DNA from: Acytostelium subglobosum LB1
Lineage: Eukaryota > Evosea > Eumycetozoa > Acytosteliales > Acytosteliaceae
Reading direction: 5' to 3'
Length of the DNA: 64,000 nt
Assembly: GCF_000787575.1 (NCBI RefSeq)
Contig: NW_012236516.1
Coordinates: 399,081-463,080 of the forward strand
The notes beneath the pieces were generated by a model that did no database searches, was not told the DNA's origin, and saw nothing but the letters and a program-made list of their open reading frames with translations. A program made the translations under genes and the position numbers. This document shows, piece by piece, positions 22,999-34,997 of the stretch. Numbering within the stretch: position 1 is the stretch's first letter; each line of letters begins with the position of its first letter.

Positions 22999-24466
22999 CT
23001 CGATGTATGCCAACAATTACAACAAACCTACAAGACGTATATGATATGTGACTCTTTGATTTATGACTTTATTGAATGAAGAATGAGAGAATGAATCAAT
23101 GGTAGGGGTGGGACGAACCGGAATACTGACCATAGTCAGATGATCACTACTTTGGGGCTTGCCTGACATAATGACAGGCCACACACAATCAAGGTGGAAT
23201 AATTGATTGATTGGTGATGTGTTGTGTAGGGGTGTTGGCCCAAAACAACAAAGTGATCAACGGCCTGAAGCTTCCAAAAATGGGTTGGAATATCTGTTCA
23301 TTTAGAGTTGATTATGCTAAAGAGATTATGACATCGATAGAAAAAGTCATCATACAACTAATCTTATGTTTATGGTCCACATGTTGATTATACTTCCGAT
23401 TTCATTCATCCATTTTCAATTATCTCTCTCTCTCTATCTATCGCTAGGTCATTCATTCTATCGAAACAAACAAAAGTATGAAAGAAAGAAACTGGAAGTG
23501 AGATGTGATCGAACAAACTGTTCACCATTCATTTGGTAACCACATAAACTTTGTTACTTTTCATCTTGCAGCCCAAACCCAATCAGATAATAACTTAGCC
23601 TAAATTATTTATTTCTTATTATTTATTGTACCATTCACTCACTCACACACTAGCAACTCCTCACACTACTGATATGTAGTAGTTAGACATACATACTTAG
23701 TGTATTATTATTGAAGGACAACTGTGAAGTCTTGTTGACCAATACCTAGAACTTGTTGTTCGGAGAGACAAGTTTAATAACGTTACAAATAGTTCCGTTG
23801 AAGAATTATTTTTCATAATTTAAATTATGTGACTGTGAGTGTGTGTGGTGTGAATGAAAAATTAATTTAAATTGATTTTAGTCTAACACACTACCACCAC
23901 CCACAACTTGCGTGTGTGCTTTTCCCCTCACCAAGCCAACACTCACTCTCTATCACACCACCACCAAGTCATGCACACACTAATACTCCAAAGCCGGCTG
24001 TCACTCAAACAACAACAACAACATCACGCACAAAACTCAATAAACTTTCAACACTCAAACAACTCCCTTCTCTCCCTCACACATACATACATACACATAC
24101 ACATAATTATATTTACACATACATACTTGATTGACACAACATCATCAATATCATCATCACGAAGAGCATCAGCAGCATCAACATCAACTTCCAACATCAG
24201 GTATACAGACAGGACATAAAGCGAATATCAATCACTTCATATCAATTATTTCATATCAGCAATCAATCAATCAATCAATCAATCAATCACACACCAACAT
24301 ATTAGGACATATATCTAGCATGAATACATATCATTAGAAATATTAGACAACTAGTCGATTAATACGATAAATATATATATATATATACAATCAAATATAT
24401 AGTATAGGAGGAGAGAGTGAGAGAGAGAGAAGAACCAGGAGCATCTTATAGTCTGTGACGAGCAGT
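22999..24466. other. Intergenic region upstream of two divergent genes
   Basis: This 1.47-kb AT-rich stretch has CT runs near 23421-23440, CA-rich blocks at 23885-24125, a (TCAA)n run at 24261-24288 and an (AT)n run near 24371-24386. Overlapping open frames at 23908-24337 are His/Thr/Ser repeat translations and are not accepted as genes. No tRNA was seen. Confidence 0.5.
24261..24288. repeat. (TCAA)n tetranucleotide run
   Basis: Seven tandem ATCA-type units lie in the upstream region of the PHD-finger gene. Confidence 0.85.
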
Positions 24467-27236
24467 ATGGTGGTTCAGTACTCAACGCCCCAAAGCGAGT
24501 TTGTTCCAACATCCAAGAATCCATATGAGGGTATGTAGTTTCTCGAGGAGGACCGTTATAATCACGTGAATGTTAACTAACTAATTATTATTATATATAG
24601 ACATGAGCTACAATGATTGGTCCATCCTGATCGATGCAGCCATATCCACACAGGGCAAATTGGATGACGTGGACAACGGCAACAATAGCATCAGCTCCAA
24701 CAATAGCAATATCAATAGCAACAACAGCAACAATAGCAACAACAACAACAACAACGTCACCATCAGCAGCAACAGTGGCAACACAGAGGTGAAGGTTGAG
24801 ATCAATACAGAGGCGGACCAGCACCCTCCAAAGGAGTCCGCCAACAATGTCGCCACCACCAACAACAACAATATAGACGACAATACAAACCATACTCATC
24901 CGCTGTGTAGTGGCGACACAACAGTCAGTGACAACGGTAGTATCAGTCATACAAACATCACCAACATAGATAGCAACAGTTGTAGCACCGACATCAACAA
25001 CAACAACAACAATAATAGTAATAGTATCAACAACAACAACAATAATAACAACAATATCCTTCTGTGTCCTATCCTAAAGAAGAGTAACCCAAACAACTCA
25101 TTCGTAGGATATGAGATATCAAAGTTGCCACTGAGAAAGAGACACTTGGTGCCAGAGAGTGCTTACTACAACATTCACCAGTGTCTGGCTTCACCGCAGT
25201 CACCTCCAACACCTAAACAATCATCAACACATCTGTTTGGTGGTAGTGGTAGCGGCAACAGTTTGAACGAAGCCCAGGAGCAGCGAGTGCCCTCCCCCAA
25301 CACAAAGAAGGAGGTTGTCGTCCAACAGCAACAGCATCAACAGCAGCAACAACAGGTGACCGTCAAACCACCCGCCAAACCAACAGAGGAGGACGAGGTC
25401 GATGTCGAGGGTGTAGACGAAGAGTTCTTTGTAGACAAATCTCTAAGCTATGATACCCAACATAGGACTGTCGTTGAGTCCGTCACACCGCCACTGACGT
25501 CGTCCAACGGTGTCCAGCAGCAGCCCACTCCAATCAAAGTTGCCGAGAGCACGCTGGTCAAGGTGGAGAGTGACCAGGAGATGGAGGTGGACATTCTGGT
25601 AGACGACGAGGAGAGCAGCAACAGCAGCAGCAGTCACAGGAGCAAGGGAGAGAACACACCAGTCAAGAAGGAACACAGTCACCATCATCACAGCCACCAC
25701 GATGGCAGCCACAAGAAGAGGTCCAAGCACCAACGGTCCAGACACAGCCACAAGAAGGTCAGGCGGGAGAAGGAGCGTCCGGCCTCATCAGGGTCCGACA
25801 CCGCCATGTATGAATCCGAGTCCGATTCGGTTTCCGACGAGGAGGAGGAAGACTCTGGTGACAACAGACTGTACTGTGTCTGTCGCAAGAAGTACGATTC
25901 CAACTCATTCATGATTGCATGCGACAAGTGCGACGAGTGGTACCACGGCGAGTGTGTCAACATCTCGGAGAAGGACGCCAAGAAGATCGACCGATACGTG
26001 TGCATGAAGTGCAAGAAGAAGGACAAGCACAACAGTGGCAGTCACTCCTCGAATAATAATAATAGTAGTAGCAGCAACATCACCAGCAGCAACAACAACA
26101 TCAACAACAATAGTAACAATAGTAACAATAGCAACAACCACAATCACAACAATCACAACAGTCACAACAACAATAGCAACAACAGCAGCAACAATAGCAA
26201 CAACAGAGATAGTATACCTCCCGCCTCACCAAAGGTGACACCTTCACAGCCCAACTTGACAAACTCGCCACTTCTGCAGAGTAGCGATTACAAACATTAT
26301 TTATCAACAAGCAACAACACCTCACCAACACACAGTAGCAACAGCAACAACCCTTCACCGACATCGTCCTCCTCCTCTTTACCCTCTTCTAAACCTGACG
26401 TTCGAAGATGCTCTTACTCCAAGTGCTCAGGCTTCACCAGCGGCCCATCCAAGTACTGCTCCAAGGAGTGCGGCGTGGCCAACGCCAAGGAGATCATCAA
26501 CAAGAACCCATCGATTCAGCGTTCCGTTTTATCCGCACCCAACTCTCCACCCAACAGTACAGTCGCACCTGCACCCGCACCCGCGGCCGGCACTGCCACA
26601 GCCTCCACCACCAAGTCTTCTCCGCCCGTCTCTGACAGTAATCCACTGACCCAGAAGCTGATGTCGACGTCCAACTGCGACGACATTAGCAAGCTGAAGG
26701 AGATCTCGCAGAAACGATCCGAGATCGAGACCAAGCTGAAGAAGCTGGAGAAGAAGAGCTCAGAGTTTGAAAAGACCATCCAGAAGACCAAGTTCCGAGC
26801 AGAGTCTGCAGAATTGTATAATAATATCAGTACCAAAGGCAACATTGATGGCCCCAACTCGACACCGCCGACCCCCAAGCCCAACAACTCGCCGCCATCC
26901 ATCACGCCTTGTGTCTTTCCTCAGAAAGAGTCAGCCACTGGCATATGCGGCGTATTGAACTGTACAGAGCATCCCAACTGGGAGAAGAAAAAGAGAGAGT
27001 TCTTTACCAAGGAACAGTCATTATATGTATGTATTAGCCGTATACCTTCATCATCTCTATGTATGATCAACGTTCTAACTCATTCACTTCTTCCTCCCCT
27101 TTCTCTACAGACCAAGGCCCTCAGAGATATCGCTTTAGAAGAGAAACAAATCCATCAGAGGATAGCCAGGCGAAACAAGATTGCCAACATGTCCTTCCCC
27201 GTTGGTTGTGAGACTGGCTCCTCTTCAGACTACTGA
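24467..27236 (+). CDS. CFP1/Spp1-like PHD-finger protein, putative Set1/COMPASS subunit (871 aa)
   Basis: Exons are 24467-24530, 24601-27026 and 27111-27236. The N-terminal ~450 residues are Asn/Gln-rich and contain an acidic patch and a His/Lys/Arg-rich nuclear-type basic region. A complete PHD finger follows at about 465-515 (YCVCRKKYDSNSFMIACDKC, then WYHGECV and CMKC). After another Asn run comes a second cysteine cluster, CSYSKCSGF then KYCSKECG, which matches the C-terminal domain of CFP1, as does the NCTEHPNWEKKKREFF segment and the final SFPVGCETG. CFP1 and yeast Spp1 read H3K4 methylation and support Set1 methyltransferase. No CXXC CpG-binding domain is visible, as in yeast Spp1. The 84-nt second intron is a multiple of three and has no in-frame stop. 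Confidence 0.82.
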
Positions 27237-27363
27237 CTTATTATAAACTGATAAACATGTATCTATTGTCTTCCTATCCCCTTTATACCCCCTTTAACTA
27301 CCCTTGCCTGCTCTACTCTGCCTATTCCTTCTTGTTGTTGTGTCCAACCTGATATCATACTCG

Positions 27364-30300
27364 TTATGACACCAGTTTATTATAAAGCATTTGCATCTCT
27401 GATACCATACGCTCTGACACTTGTTTGTCTTGGACATCACCAGATGAACGTTGATGCACCAGCTTCACCAACTCCGTCACCTTGCTCTGCACCTTGTCAT
27501 CCATGAGTGTATCCTCCAATGTCTTTTGTTTGGATAGCTCGATAAAGATATGTGAGAGTGTAGTCAACTTGGTGTCGTTGGAGTTCAATCGGTCTATAAT
27601 GTTATTGGTTGTTCATTGTTAGTCGTCTTATGGCAACAATAAATGGATTGGATGAGATTGTCTTACCTTTCAGTAGTCTAAATATATGTAGTAGCAATGA
27701 GTTTGATTGATCCAAAAGAACAAACTGGACAACAAGATCCATTTCAATGATGGATGAGTTGGCGCTGTCGTAGAGGAAGTTGGCCAGGGTGATTGGCAGC
27801 TTGTTAAGGAGTTCCTCTGGCATTTGTGCCCACTCCTCATTGTCCTTGGCATCAAAGCATGCATATATCATCTCCAACAAACCCTTGGTCTCGACCATCG
27901 TCTTGGGTGTTGACTAAAGAAGGATGGAGGGCAATGATTAATAAATAATCCAAGTCTCCATAGAATGATCGAATGAAGGACGTACCAATTCATTGAGAAT
28001 TGACTCTGAGAGTGGAACCAGCAACTTGTCAATCGCGATTGATGTCCTCAGATTGTTAATGTCTCTGAATATTCTACTTGTAGCCTTCTCTCTTAGTCTA
28101 TCTCTCTGTTTGGCTTCCTCGCCTTCCTCATTATTCTCCATTGTCTTTCTCTTGTTGCTATTTGTCGCTTTACTCTTGTCCATATCAACGTCGACCATAG
28201 TCTGATCACCATCAAGGTCAACTGGTTCATCATTATTCTCTGTATCTTGTCCCTCCAATGACTTCAACTTCTTTTCGACTGGCTGTGACATTGACATTGT
28301 CACGGCGAAGCAGAATGCCAAGTAGTTGGTGAGTCCAAACTGTGATTGCTTGTGATAGAATATCTCCAACACTCTGTCAACGATATCATGGGATATGCCT
28401 GGGTCTACAAGTTCATTGATTGATTGTAAGTTGATTGATTGAATGATTGGATATGGTGGTTATAACATACATCTACATATTGCAATGAGTGACCTGATCA
28501 TAAGCATACTGATTGATGAGAAGTAGTAGATTAGGTTGAGTGCCTGAGTCTGGACGTTGAATGGTAGTTGGACGAATGGTCCATATATCTGTTTGCCATT
28601 AGGTTGCTGTTGAGTGCCCTTTGTGATTGTGAAGAAGAATGGAACAAACGCATTGTGGATCGAGTCATACTGTGCTCTCTTGGTCTGGTCCTTGCCCAGA
28701 GACAACAATATATGTATAATGATCTGTCAACAGATATAGTAACCGTTAGCAAAGGTAAATGTAAATGGAGAATGCGGGATACATACAAGTGATGTGTTGG
28801 GATCGGTAGTTCCAAGCTTCCAGAGGAGCTTGGGCAATGAAGCCAGGCCCCACTCAATAATCTTCTTGATTGTGCGGTCCTTTGCCTTGGAGTGAGTGTC
28901 AACCAACTCCTTGATGAAGAACACACATGACTTCTTTGCGGAGGAGTGAGGATGGCAATGCTCATCAAACTTGATGAAGGCCTGCAACAGACTCTGGCTG
29001 CTCTCTGGCTGCAGAACAGGGAGAATGCGAGGCACGATCCACAAAAGATCAGCGATGGACGAGCGCACAGCCTGACCAGATCGCTCAAGATTGCTCTCAA
29101 TCAGCTTGCCATCGAGTGCCTCCTCCAGGAACTCCAGCGCCGGTGTGAACCATTCCGGCAATGATGTCAAGGGCTTCTTGCATTGCAGGCCCATGAAGTG
29201 CGCCAAGGTCTGTGCCACGACAGAGTTGATTGCATTGCTTGTGATCCACTCCTTGGAGTCGGGGTTGGCAGCCGATCCTACAAAGAATGGGAAGTGCACA
29301 GCAAAGTACTTGATGTAGTCCTGTCGCAAACGATCAAAGTCCTTGGTGCCATGCATGTCAATCTTGAGGTTTTGGATCAACAAGTGGATGATCCTCAGTA
29401 TGAGCTCCATGTCCTCGAGGCTGGAGTGTGGGAGCGCTGGGTTGGACGGGGACAGTTCCAGCCAGCACTCAATCAGCACGGGCATCAGAGTCTTTGTGAA
29501 CAACATAACTTCTCCACTATTCTCCAAGATCATTGGTTTGAGTTGTACTGCGCCATCACCATCCTGTTGCTGTTGCTGTTGCTGTTTGTTCTTCTTTGTT
29601 GAGCCATTGTTGTCGATTGAGGTGGAGAGTGTCGATGAGGAGATGGATGCTGTGACTTGGTTCTTGGAGAACAGGTCATTGAACACGCGACGCTGATCAT
29701 ATGTGCGGAACTCGCCGCGAAGGCTGACGATTGGGGCCCAGGGAGTGTTGTCCTGGTTCATGGCCAGGACGCCGTTGAGCAGACTGGCAAAGGTGTTGTC
29801 GGGTGGCAACACGAGGAGCATCAGAAGCTTGTTCATACTGCGCAGGATCTGTATCCTCGTGGACAGTGCGCCAGTCTTTTGTGTGGCGGCTGAGGCCAGC
29901 GAGGCGGCGGTGGCCGAGGTCGACTGGAAGGACATTGTATGTGACGTGGACACGGACACACGTCTGAGCAGGTCCATGTAGTTGGGAATCATTTGGTGGC
30001 TATGTGCCGTGATCTGGCGTGGATACTGATCGAGCAGCAACTCAAAGATGCGCAGGGCGTCCATTCGAATGGAGGTCTTGAGGTGGGTCATTCCCGAGCT
30101 GACGTACACACTGAACAGTGGCACGAAAGGTGAGATCATCACGGGGTCGAGCAGCGGTAGCACTTGGGCCAGCAGCGAATAGGCAGCAGCACGCACATTC
30201 TTCTCGACGTCGTTCACCAACTCAACCGTTCCATTCATTATCGCTGATATATGCATATGAACTATCTTTGGATGCTGCTGTATCAAGTCGCGTACACCAT

Positions 30301-30643
30301 TCAAAGCATCCTTCTTCACCTGTTCACTATAATGTTTCATCTTTGACAACAAGTCCTTCAACGTCATATTCCTATGATTGACCATCTGATCCTCCTTCTC
30401 ACCTGATATCGACTGAGCTGGGATGAACAATGCTATTATATTCATTGTGGTTATGAGTATGAGTATGAGTATGAGACTATGGTGTAATAGTATGATGGAC
30501 ATGGTATTGATTGACATACTCTTTGATTTAAAGGTAGTGACGGTGGCATTGGGATTGGGTGGTGCCTTCTTTCCAAGCTTCTTCTTCTTGACTTGGAAGT
30601 CAAGTGATGGTTGACCTGTTTTCTTTGCTTTTGATCTTCCCAT
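27364..30643 (-). CDS. Ipi1/TEX10-like ribosome-biogenesis factor (967 aa)
   Basis: Exons are 30643-30520, 30417-28787, 28723-28471, 28404-27986, 27913-27667 and 27593-27364; all junctions keep frame. The N-terminus is basic (MGRSKAKKTGQ, then VKKKKLGKKAPP), followed by HEAT-like helices including LLSKMKHYSEQVKKDALNGV and NVRAAAYSLLAQVLPLLDP, the signature of the Ipi1/TEX10 family. These proteins belong to the Rix1 (PELP1-TEX10-WDR18) complex, which acts in late pre-60S maturation in the nucleus. The C-terminal third is helical with an acidic and basic linker near residues 735-765. The start at 30643 was chosen because it opens the conserved basic N-terminus, although the frame is open 25 codons further up. 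The 102-nt first intron is stop-free in frame. Confidence 0.88.
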
Positions 30644-31046
30644 TATATATATTATATGTATATGTATAAGTATATCTACAAGATCACAAATGTTAATGTA
30701 TTCGTTCAAAACAACCATTCGGTCGTTTTCTCAGACTCAAAAAGTCATCAAAAATCAAATTTGCCAAACCTTCTACCCTTGCCATTGCCCTTACCCTCGA
30801 CCCTTGGTCTAGAGAATAAATACTTCTGATTGTTTATTGATGTTGTTGTTACACTGTGTGCGAAGGAGGGAGATAGAGATAAAGATATATAGATTGGAAG
30901 AAAGAAAGAATGAATGAGTGGGATAGAGTAGAGTTGACAGAGGGGATAGTGGATAGAGGAGAGGGAAGAAGGTAGTAGGTAGGAAGATGATGGATGAATG
31001 AATGAATGATGAACAAACAAACATTACTTCAATCTCAGTTGGATGT
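30644..31046. other. Intergenic spacer with possible 3' UTR of the Arp3 gene
   Basis: This 400 bp lies between the Ipi1-like start and the Arp3 stop codon. It is rich in GATA/GAAT and GAGGGA units. Minus-strand open frames here are Ser/Leu-rich and are not credible genes. Confidence 0.5.
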
Positions 31047-32390
31047 TTAAGCAGTGCTAAAGACTGGGTTGTGTCTGCAGATGCTTGGTCCAATCTCATC
31101 GTACTTGGCCTTGGTGTGACAGAGGTTGTAGAAGTCTGGAGTGGATGCCAACATGGAACCACCGAACCAGACGGCATAACGCTGTCTGGAGTGAGACACG
31201 ACGTTGACCTCGAGTGGCACGGCCTTGATCTTGCCGCCACTGAGCTCCTCGGATCTCTTGATACGGTAGTCGACCGATCGCTTGATGTCACGTTGCAGAC
31301 GCTTGCCAAAGTCCTTGAACATGGTGCTGCCACCAGACAGCACGATGTTCTTGTAGAGACCACGACGGCAATCGATTGGACACGACTGGATGGTGTCGTC
31401 GACCACCTTGGGCAGTGGGGTCAAGAAGTCGGACGAGATGATCTCGGGGCTGAAGAAGATCTCTGGGCCGAGGAAACGCTCGTAGCCGACGTCGTACTGG
31501 AAGGGCTTCTGGGTGATGGCGTCGGCGGCCTGCACGGTCTTGATCCACTTGGTGGGGTCGCTGTCGAACTTGGCAAACTCCTTGACCAAGTCTGGGCACA
31601 CGTAGCTGAACTGCTCCTTCACACGCTTGGCAATCTCGAGAGACTCTGCTGGTGGGATCGATGGCTCGCGCTCCCTCATCAACTGTTGGACGAATCCAGT
31701 AATATCTCTTCCAGCAATTGGAATGTGTTTGATTGATGATCCAATAACATATCCTTCAGCCTATAAAATGTTTGTTTGATTGATTGATCATATGATCAGA
31801 TGGTCTGTCAGTGCACTGTTTGATCGATCGATCAATCAAACATATATACATACAACTGGAATGACGTGAGTAACTCCATCACCAGAGTCAATGACGGTAC
31901 CGGTGAGGGTACGATCGGCATTCTTGAGGGTCCAGGTGGCAGCAAGGGCAAGGACGGCTTGGACGGCAATGTAGAGACCTGGGACGTTGAAGGTCTCAAA
32001 CATGATCTCGGCGGTGAACTCACGGTTCTCTGGTGCGTTCAGGGGTGGCTCGGTGAGGAGGAAGTAGTGATCCTCGGGCTCACAGCGCATGTACTTGAAG
32101 ATGCACTGCTCCCAGTACTGCTCCATGTGCGTCCAGTTCTGGATCTGACCGTGACGGATGGGGTTGGTCAGGTCGTAGGTCTTGGCGTTGGCGACGGCTT
32201 CGTCTCCGATGAAGAAGTCGAGGTCCTCGACACCCTTCTTCATCGAGGCGGCAGTCTGCTTGCCCTTGGCAGTCTGTGTGGCGATCGATGATGGGATGAT
32301 GAAGCTGGGGTCATCATTGCCGGCGTATCCCATCTTTGTGTATCCTGTACCATTGTCAATGACCACTGCTGGTAATCCTGAAATGTTCAT
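31047..32390 (-). CDS. arpC: Actin-related protein 3, Arp2/3 complex subunit (416 aa)
   Basis: Exons are 32390-31854 and 31760-31047, phase 0. The protein is 416 residues, close to the usual Arp3 length of about 418. The N-terminus [20 protein letters not shown] is the actin-fold phosphate-1 loop of Arp3, [16 protein letters not shown] is phosphate-2, and [19 protein letters not shown] is the adenosine-binding segment. The Arp3-type insertions are present (for example [20 protein letters not shown]). Arp3 with Arp2 nucleates branched actin filaments at pseudopods and endocytic sites. Coding GC is higher than in its neighbours, consistent with a highly expressed gene. Confidence 0.97.
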
Positions 32391-32709
32391 CTTTCTTTCT
32401 TTCTTTAAATTATCTGTATCAAACTAAACTAAATATATATAATAATATGAATATGAACTAACAACAATCAATCACATCAACAACAACACAACAAACACTC
32501 AATGATTGAAAGGGATGTGTGTGAGAAATGGATGGCCTAAGTTTTTCACGTAATGCAGGTCCCCAGTGGGGGGCTTTTTTGGTCACTCACCCATCAGGTC
32601 CACCACCAAAAATTGATCAAATATCTTAAAAAAAATAGTTGATCATCTCCATTTCAATTCTATATCTGTACACAAGCATTATTATTATTACAATGTTGAT
32701 GTTATTTAT
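32391..32709. other. Upstream region of arpC with a C-rich palindrome
   Basis: This 320-bp spacer lies between arpC and the next minus-strand gene. It contains CCCCAGTGGGG at 32561-32571 followed by a T run, about 170 bp upstream of the arpC ATG, and CAACA repeats near 32460-32500. Confidence 0.5.
32561..32580 (-). promoter_or_regulatory. CCCCACTGGGG-type palindrome upstream of arpC
   Basis: A C4/G4 inverted repeat with a three-base centre sits in otherwise AT-rich DNA about 170 bp upstream of arpC, with a T6 tract next to it. It could be a protein-binding site or a hairpin beyond the 3' end of the neighbouring FNIP gene. Function is not known. Confidence 0.3.
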
Positions 32710-34136
32710 TTAATGGTGCATCTTTTTAATAACTTTGTTATTGAATAGTTGGTAACATGCCATTTTGAAGTCATTGTAATCATTCCATTTTAGAATCTTA
32801 CGGATTGGGATGTAGGTGATTCTTGGTTCACTTTCTCTAATGATCATACAATCCTTGTTGTCCAAACAAATGAATGAAAAGTATTCAAATTTTGATCCAG
32901 GTTTCTCAAACAATGGTGTAACGTCCATCTTGATCTTGAATCGTTTGTCATTGCGTAATGCATGCAGGTGAGGACCATTCGATGACATTCCTGTTATTGT
33001 TAAATCAATGATACTTCTGAGACGGAATATGTTTGGTAAATCTGGACATTTGAAATTTGAGTTTACCTTCAAACATGTCACTGATGTTGGTAAATGATAG
33101 TAGAGACCAGCTAGGTTGCAAAGGTCTCCATTACCTCGCAAGGTCAAGTAGGTGATTGAGGATGGCAGTGATCCTTCTGTCAGCTTTTGTCTCCAATGGG
33201 GCCAAAATGTTAGTTTAGTGATTGATAAGGGCAAGCTTCCAGGAGGCAATTCTTGTTTATACTCTGATCCAAGCTTCAAGGTTGTCAGTGATGTTGTGAT
33301 ACCCAACAATTCAAGAGGTTGGTTAAAGTGTTTGCCGACTTTCAAACTTCTGACATTGTCAGGTATCATTCCAGTTGTGAATGGATGTAAGAAATTGTCA
33401 TTGAAGGTCAAATCGGTAACAGTCTGACCAATGTATCCAAGAGATATAGGCTGGTTGGAAAACAATGACAAATATTTTAGGTTTGGTGGAAGATTGATTA
33501 TATCTTGAGGTTTCTCATAACGTATACCAATCTTCAAAGAGGTCACTGAATGTGGAATATATATATGTTGGGAATAAAATGTTTGTTCGTCAAGTATTTG
33601 ATCCAATCGATCCAATGATGATGTACGATATGCAAAGTTAAGATGGATGACTGATTCTGGTATACAATCTTTGAATATTGGATACTGGAATGTTGACTCA
33701 AAAGTCAGATGAGTGACACTATTTGGAATATCACCTTTGTTCAACTGTTGATTGAAAAGTCGTCCAAATGTCAAGTGAGTCACATTATTTGGAATCAAAC
33801 CTGGAATTAAAGGTTGTATGAAATGAGTACCAATCTTTAAACTCGTAACATAATCCGGGACATTACTAATTGTTTCGCCATCTTCAATCTCATAAATTAT
33901 ATTATTATTAGCTCCACTGAGATGAATATGTTAGTTAGATGGTTGTTTGATTGAGTAGAGTTGAGTTGAGATGGGTTGATTGAATACCTTTTAGAAGTTG
34001 GCATGAGTTCATGTATTATCTTACGATTACTACCAAAGAAGTACTTTGAAACTAAACAGAGAAATACTCTATCAGCAGTATCAGAAAGATATGATACAAT
34101 TAAATATAATACTATTCTTGGTATTTTAGTTAACAT
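32710..34136 (-). CDS. F-box/FNIP-repeat protein (451 aa)
   Basis: Exons are 34136-33988 and 33916-32710, in frame. The first exon encodes an F-box-like segment (IPRIVLYLIVSYLSDTADRV, then FLCLVSKYFF). The second encodes about ten FNIP repeats such as FNQQLNKGDIPNSVTHLTF, with some diverged units, and a C-terminal domain ending in IRKILKWNDYNDFKMACYQL. It is probably a substrate-binding subunit of an SCF ubiquitin ligase, by family analogy. Base composition is more AT-rich than the flanking arpC gene. The intron is 71 bp and separates the F-box from the repeats, an arrangement also seen in the FNIP gene at 39.0 kb. Confidence 0.88.
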
Positions 34137-34997
34137 GTTTTGTATTTATATATATTTATTGAAAATGTATACCATTGTTGTTTAACTTTATTTATATTCG
34201 TCGAGAACCCAAACTTAGAAAATAAAGTGTACAATCAAGATACTTTGATCTTGTAAGTTTTATGATTGTTTACACTTTAGATGAACTTCAGGAATTGGTT
34301 TGAATCTATCGTCTGACATGGCCTATTCCATTTGGAGAGATCACAAGATGACATCATACTTTATACTTTAGTAATCGAGATACTTCGGGTTATTCAACTT
34401 CATTCATTACTTTACATTATTTATTTACTCACCCCTTCGGCATGATTTATCTATGAATTGAGTATAATGAATAGACAGACAATCGTTTGAGTTAGTGTAG
34501 TAGACCCTATTGACTATGGCTTTGACCCTTGATAGATAGTCTAATACAAGTACAGCAACAAAGACGCCCATTCCGAGCAAAGACAAAGTGCCGAAGACCA
34601 TCGGATTTCACCACACTTTCACCAATCATGCAATGATACTAAGTAGAGTTGTGATCAAGTTTTTAAAAGTACAGGATTGAGGGCATGCCCTTGTCAACCC
34701 ATCTCTTGCCTATTCAGGCCCTTTGCAGTAGCATCACTTCACGATTCTGTACCATTTGTATCCAATAGCCGGTCGGGTATCTTTGTATGTCAGTTCCAAT
34801 CACAATACCGACAACAACTACAACTCTAGAGTGAGTGAGTGAGTGTGTTGTTTAATGTAACTGAGGATGCATGTGTCCAAACACCATCATCATCATCATC
34901 AGCTCAAACCATTCTTGACAACAACATCACCTCTATTTATTTGTATTAGTAGTAGTACACCTAACTCACTCAATCACTCAGCCTCACTCTCACAACA
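34137..34997. other. Intergenic region between divergent FNIP and SDR genes
   Basis: This is 860 bp of mostly unique AT-rich sequence with GAGT repeats near 34830 and CATCAT units near 34886. No open frame, tRNA or conserved structure was recognised. Confidence 0.5.

Noticed and set aside
23908-24337. Overlapping plus-strand open frames of 68-103 codons
   Set aside because: Translations are His/Thr/Ser/Gln from CA-rich and TCAA repeats; more likely leader sequence of the PHD-finger gene.
31002-31736. 244-codon plus-strand frame opposite Arp3
   Set aside because: Mirror of the strongly conserved Arp3 exon; no independent features.
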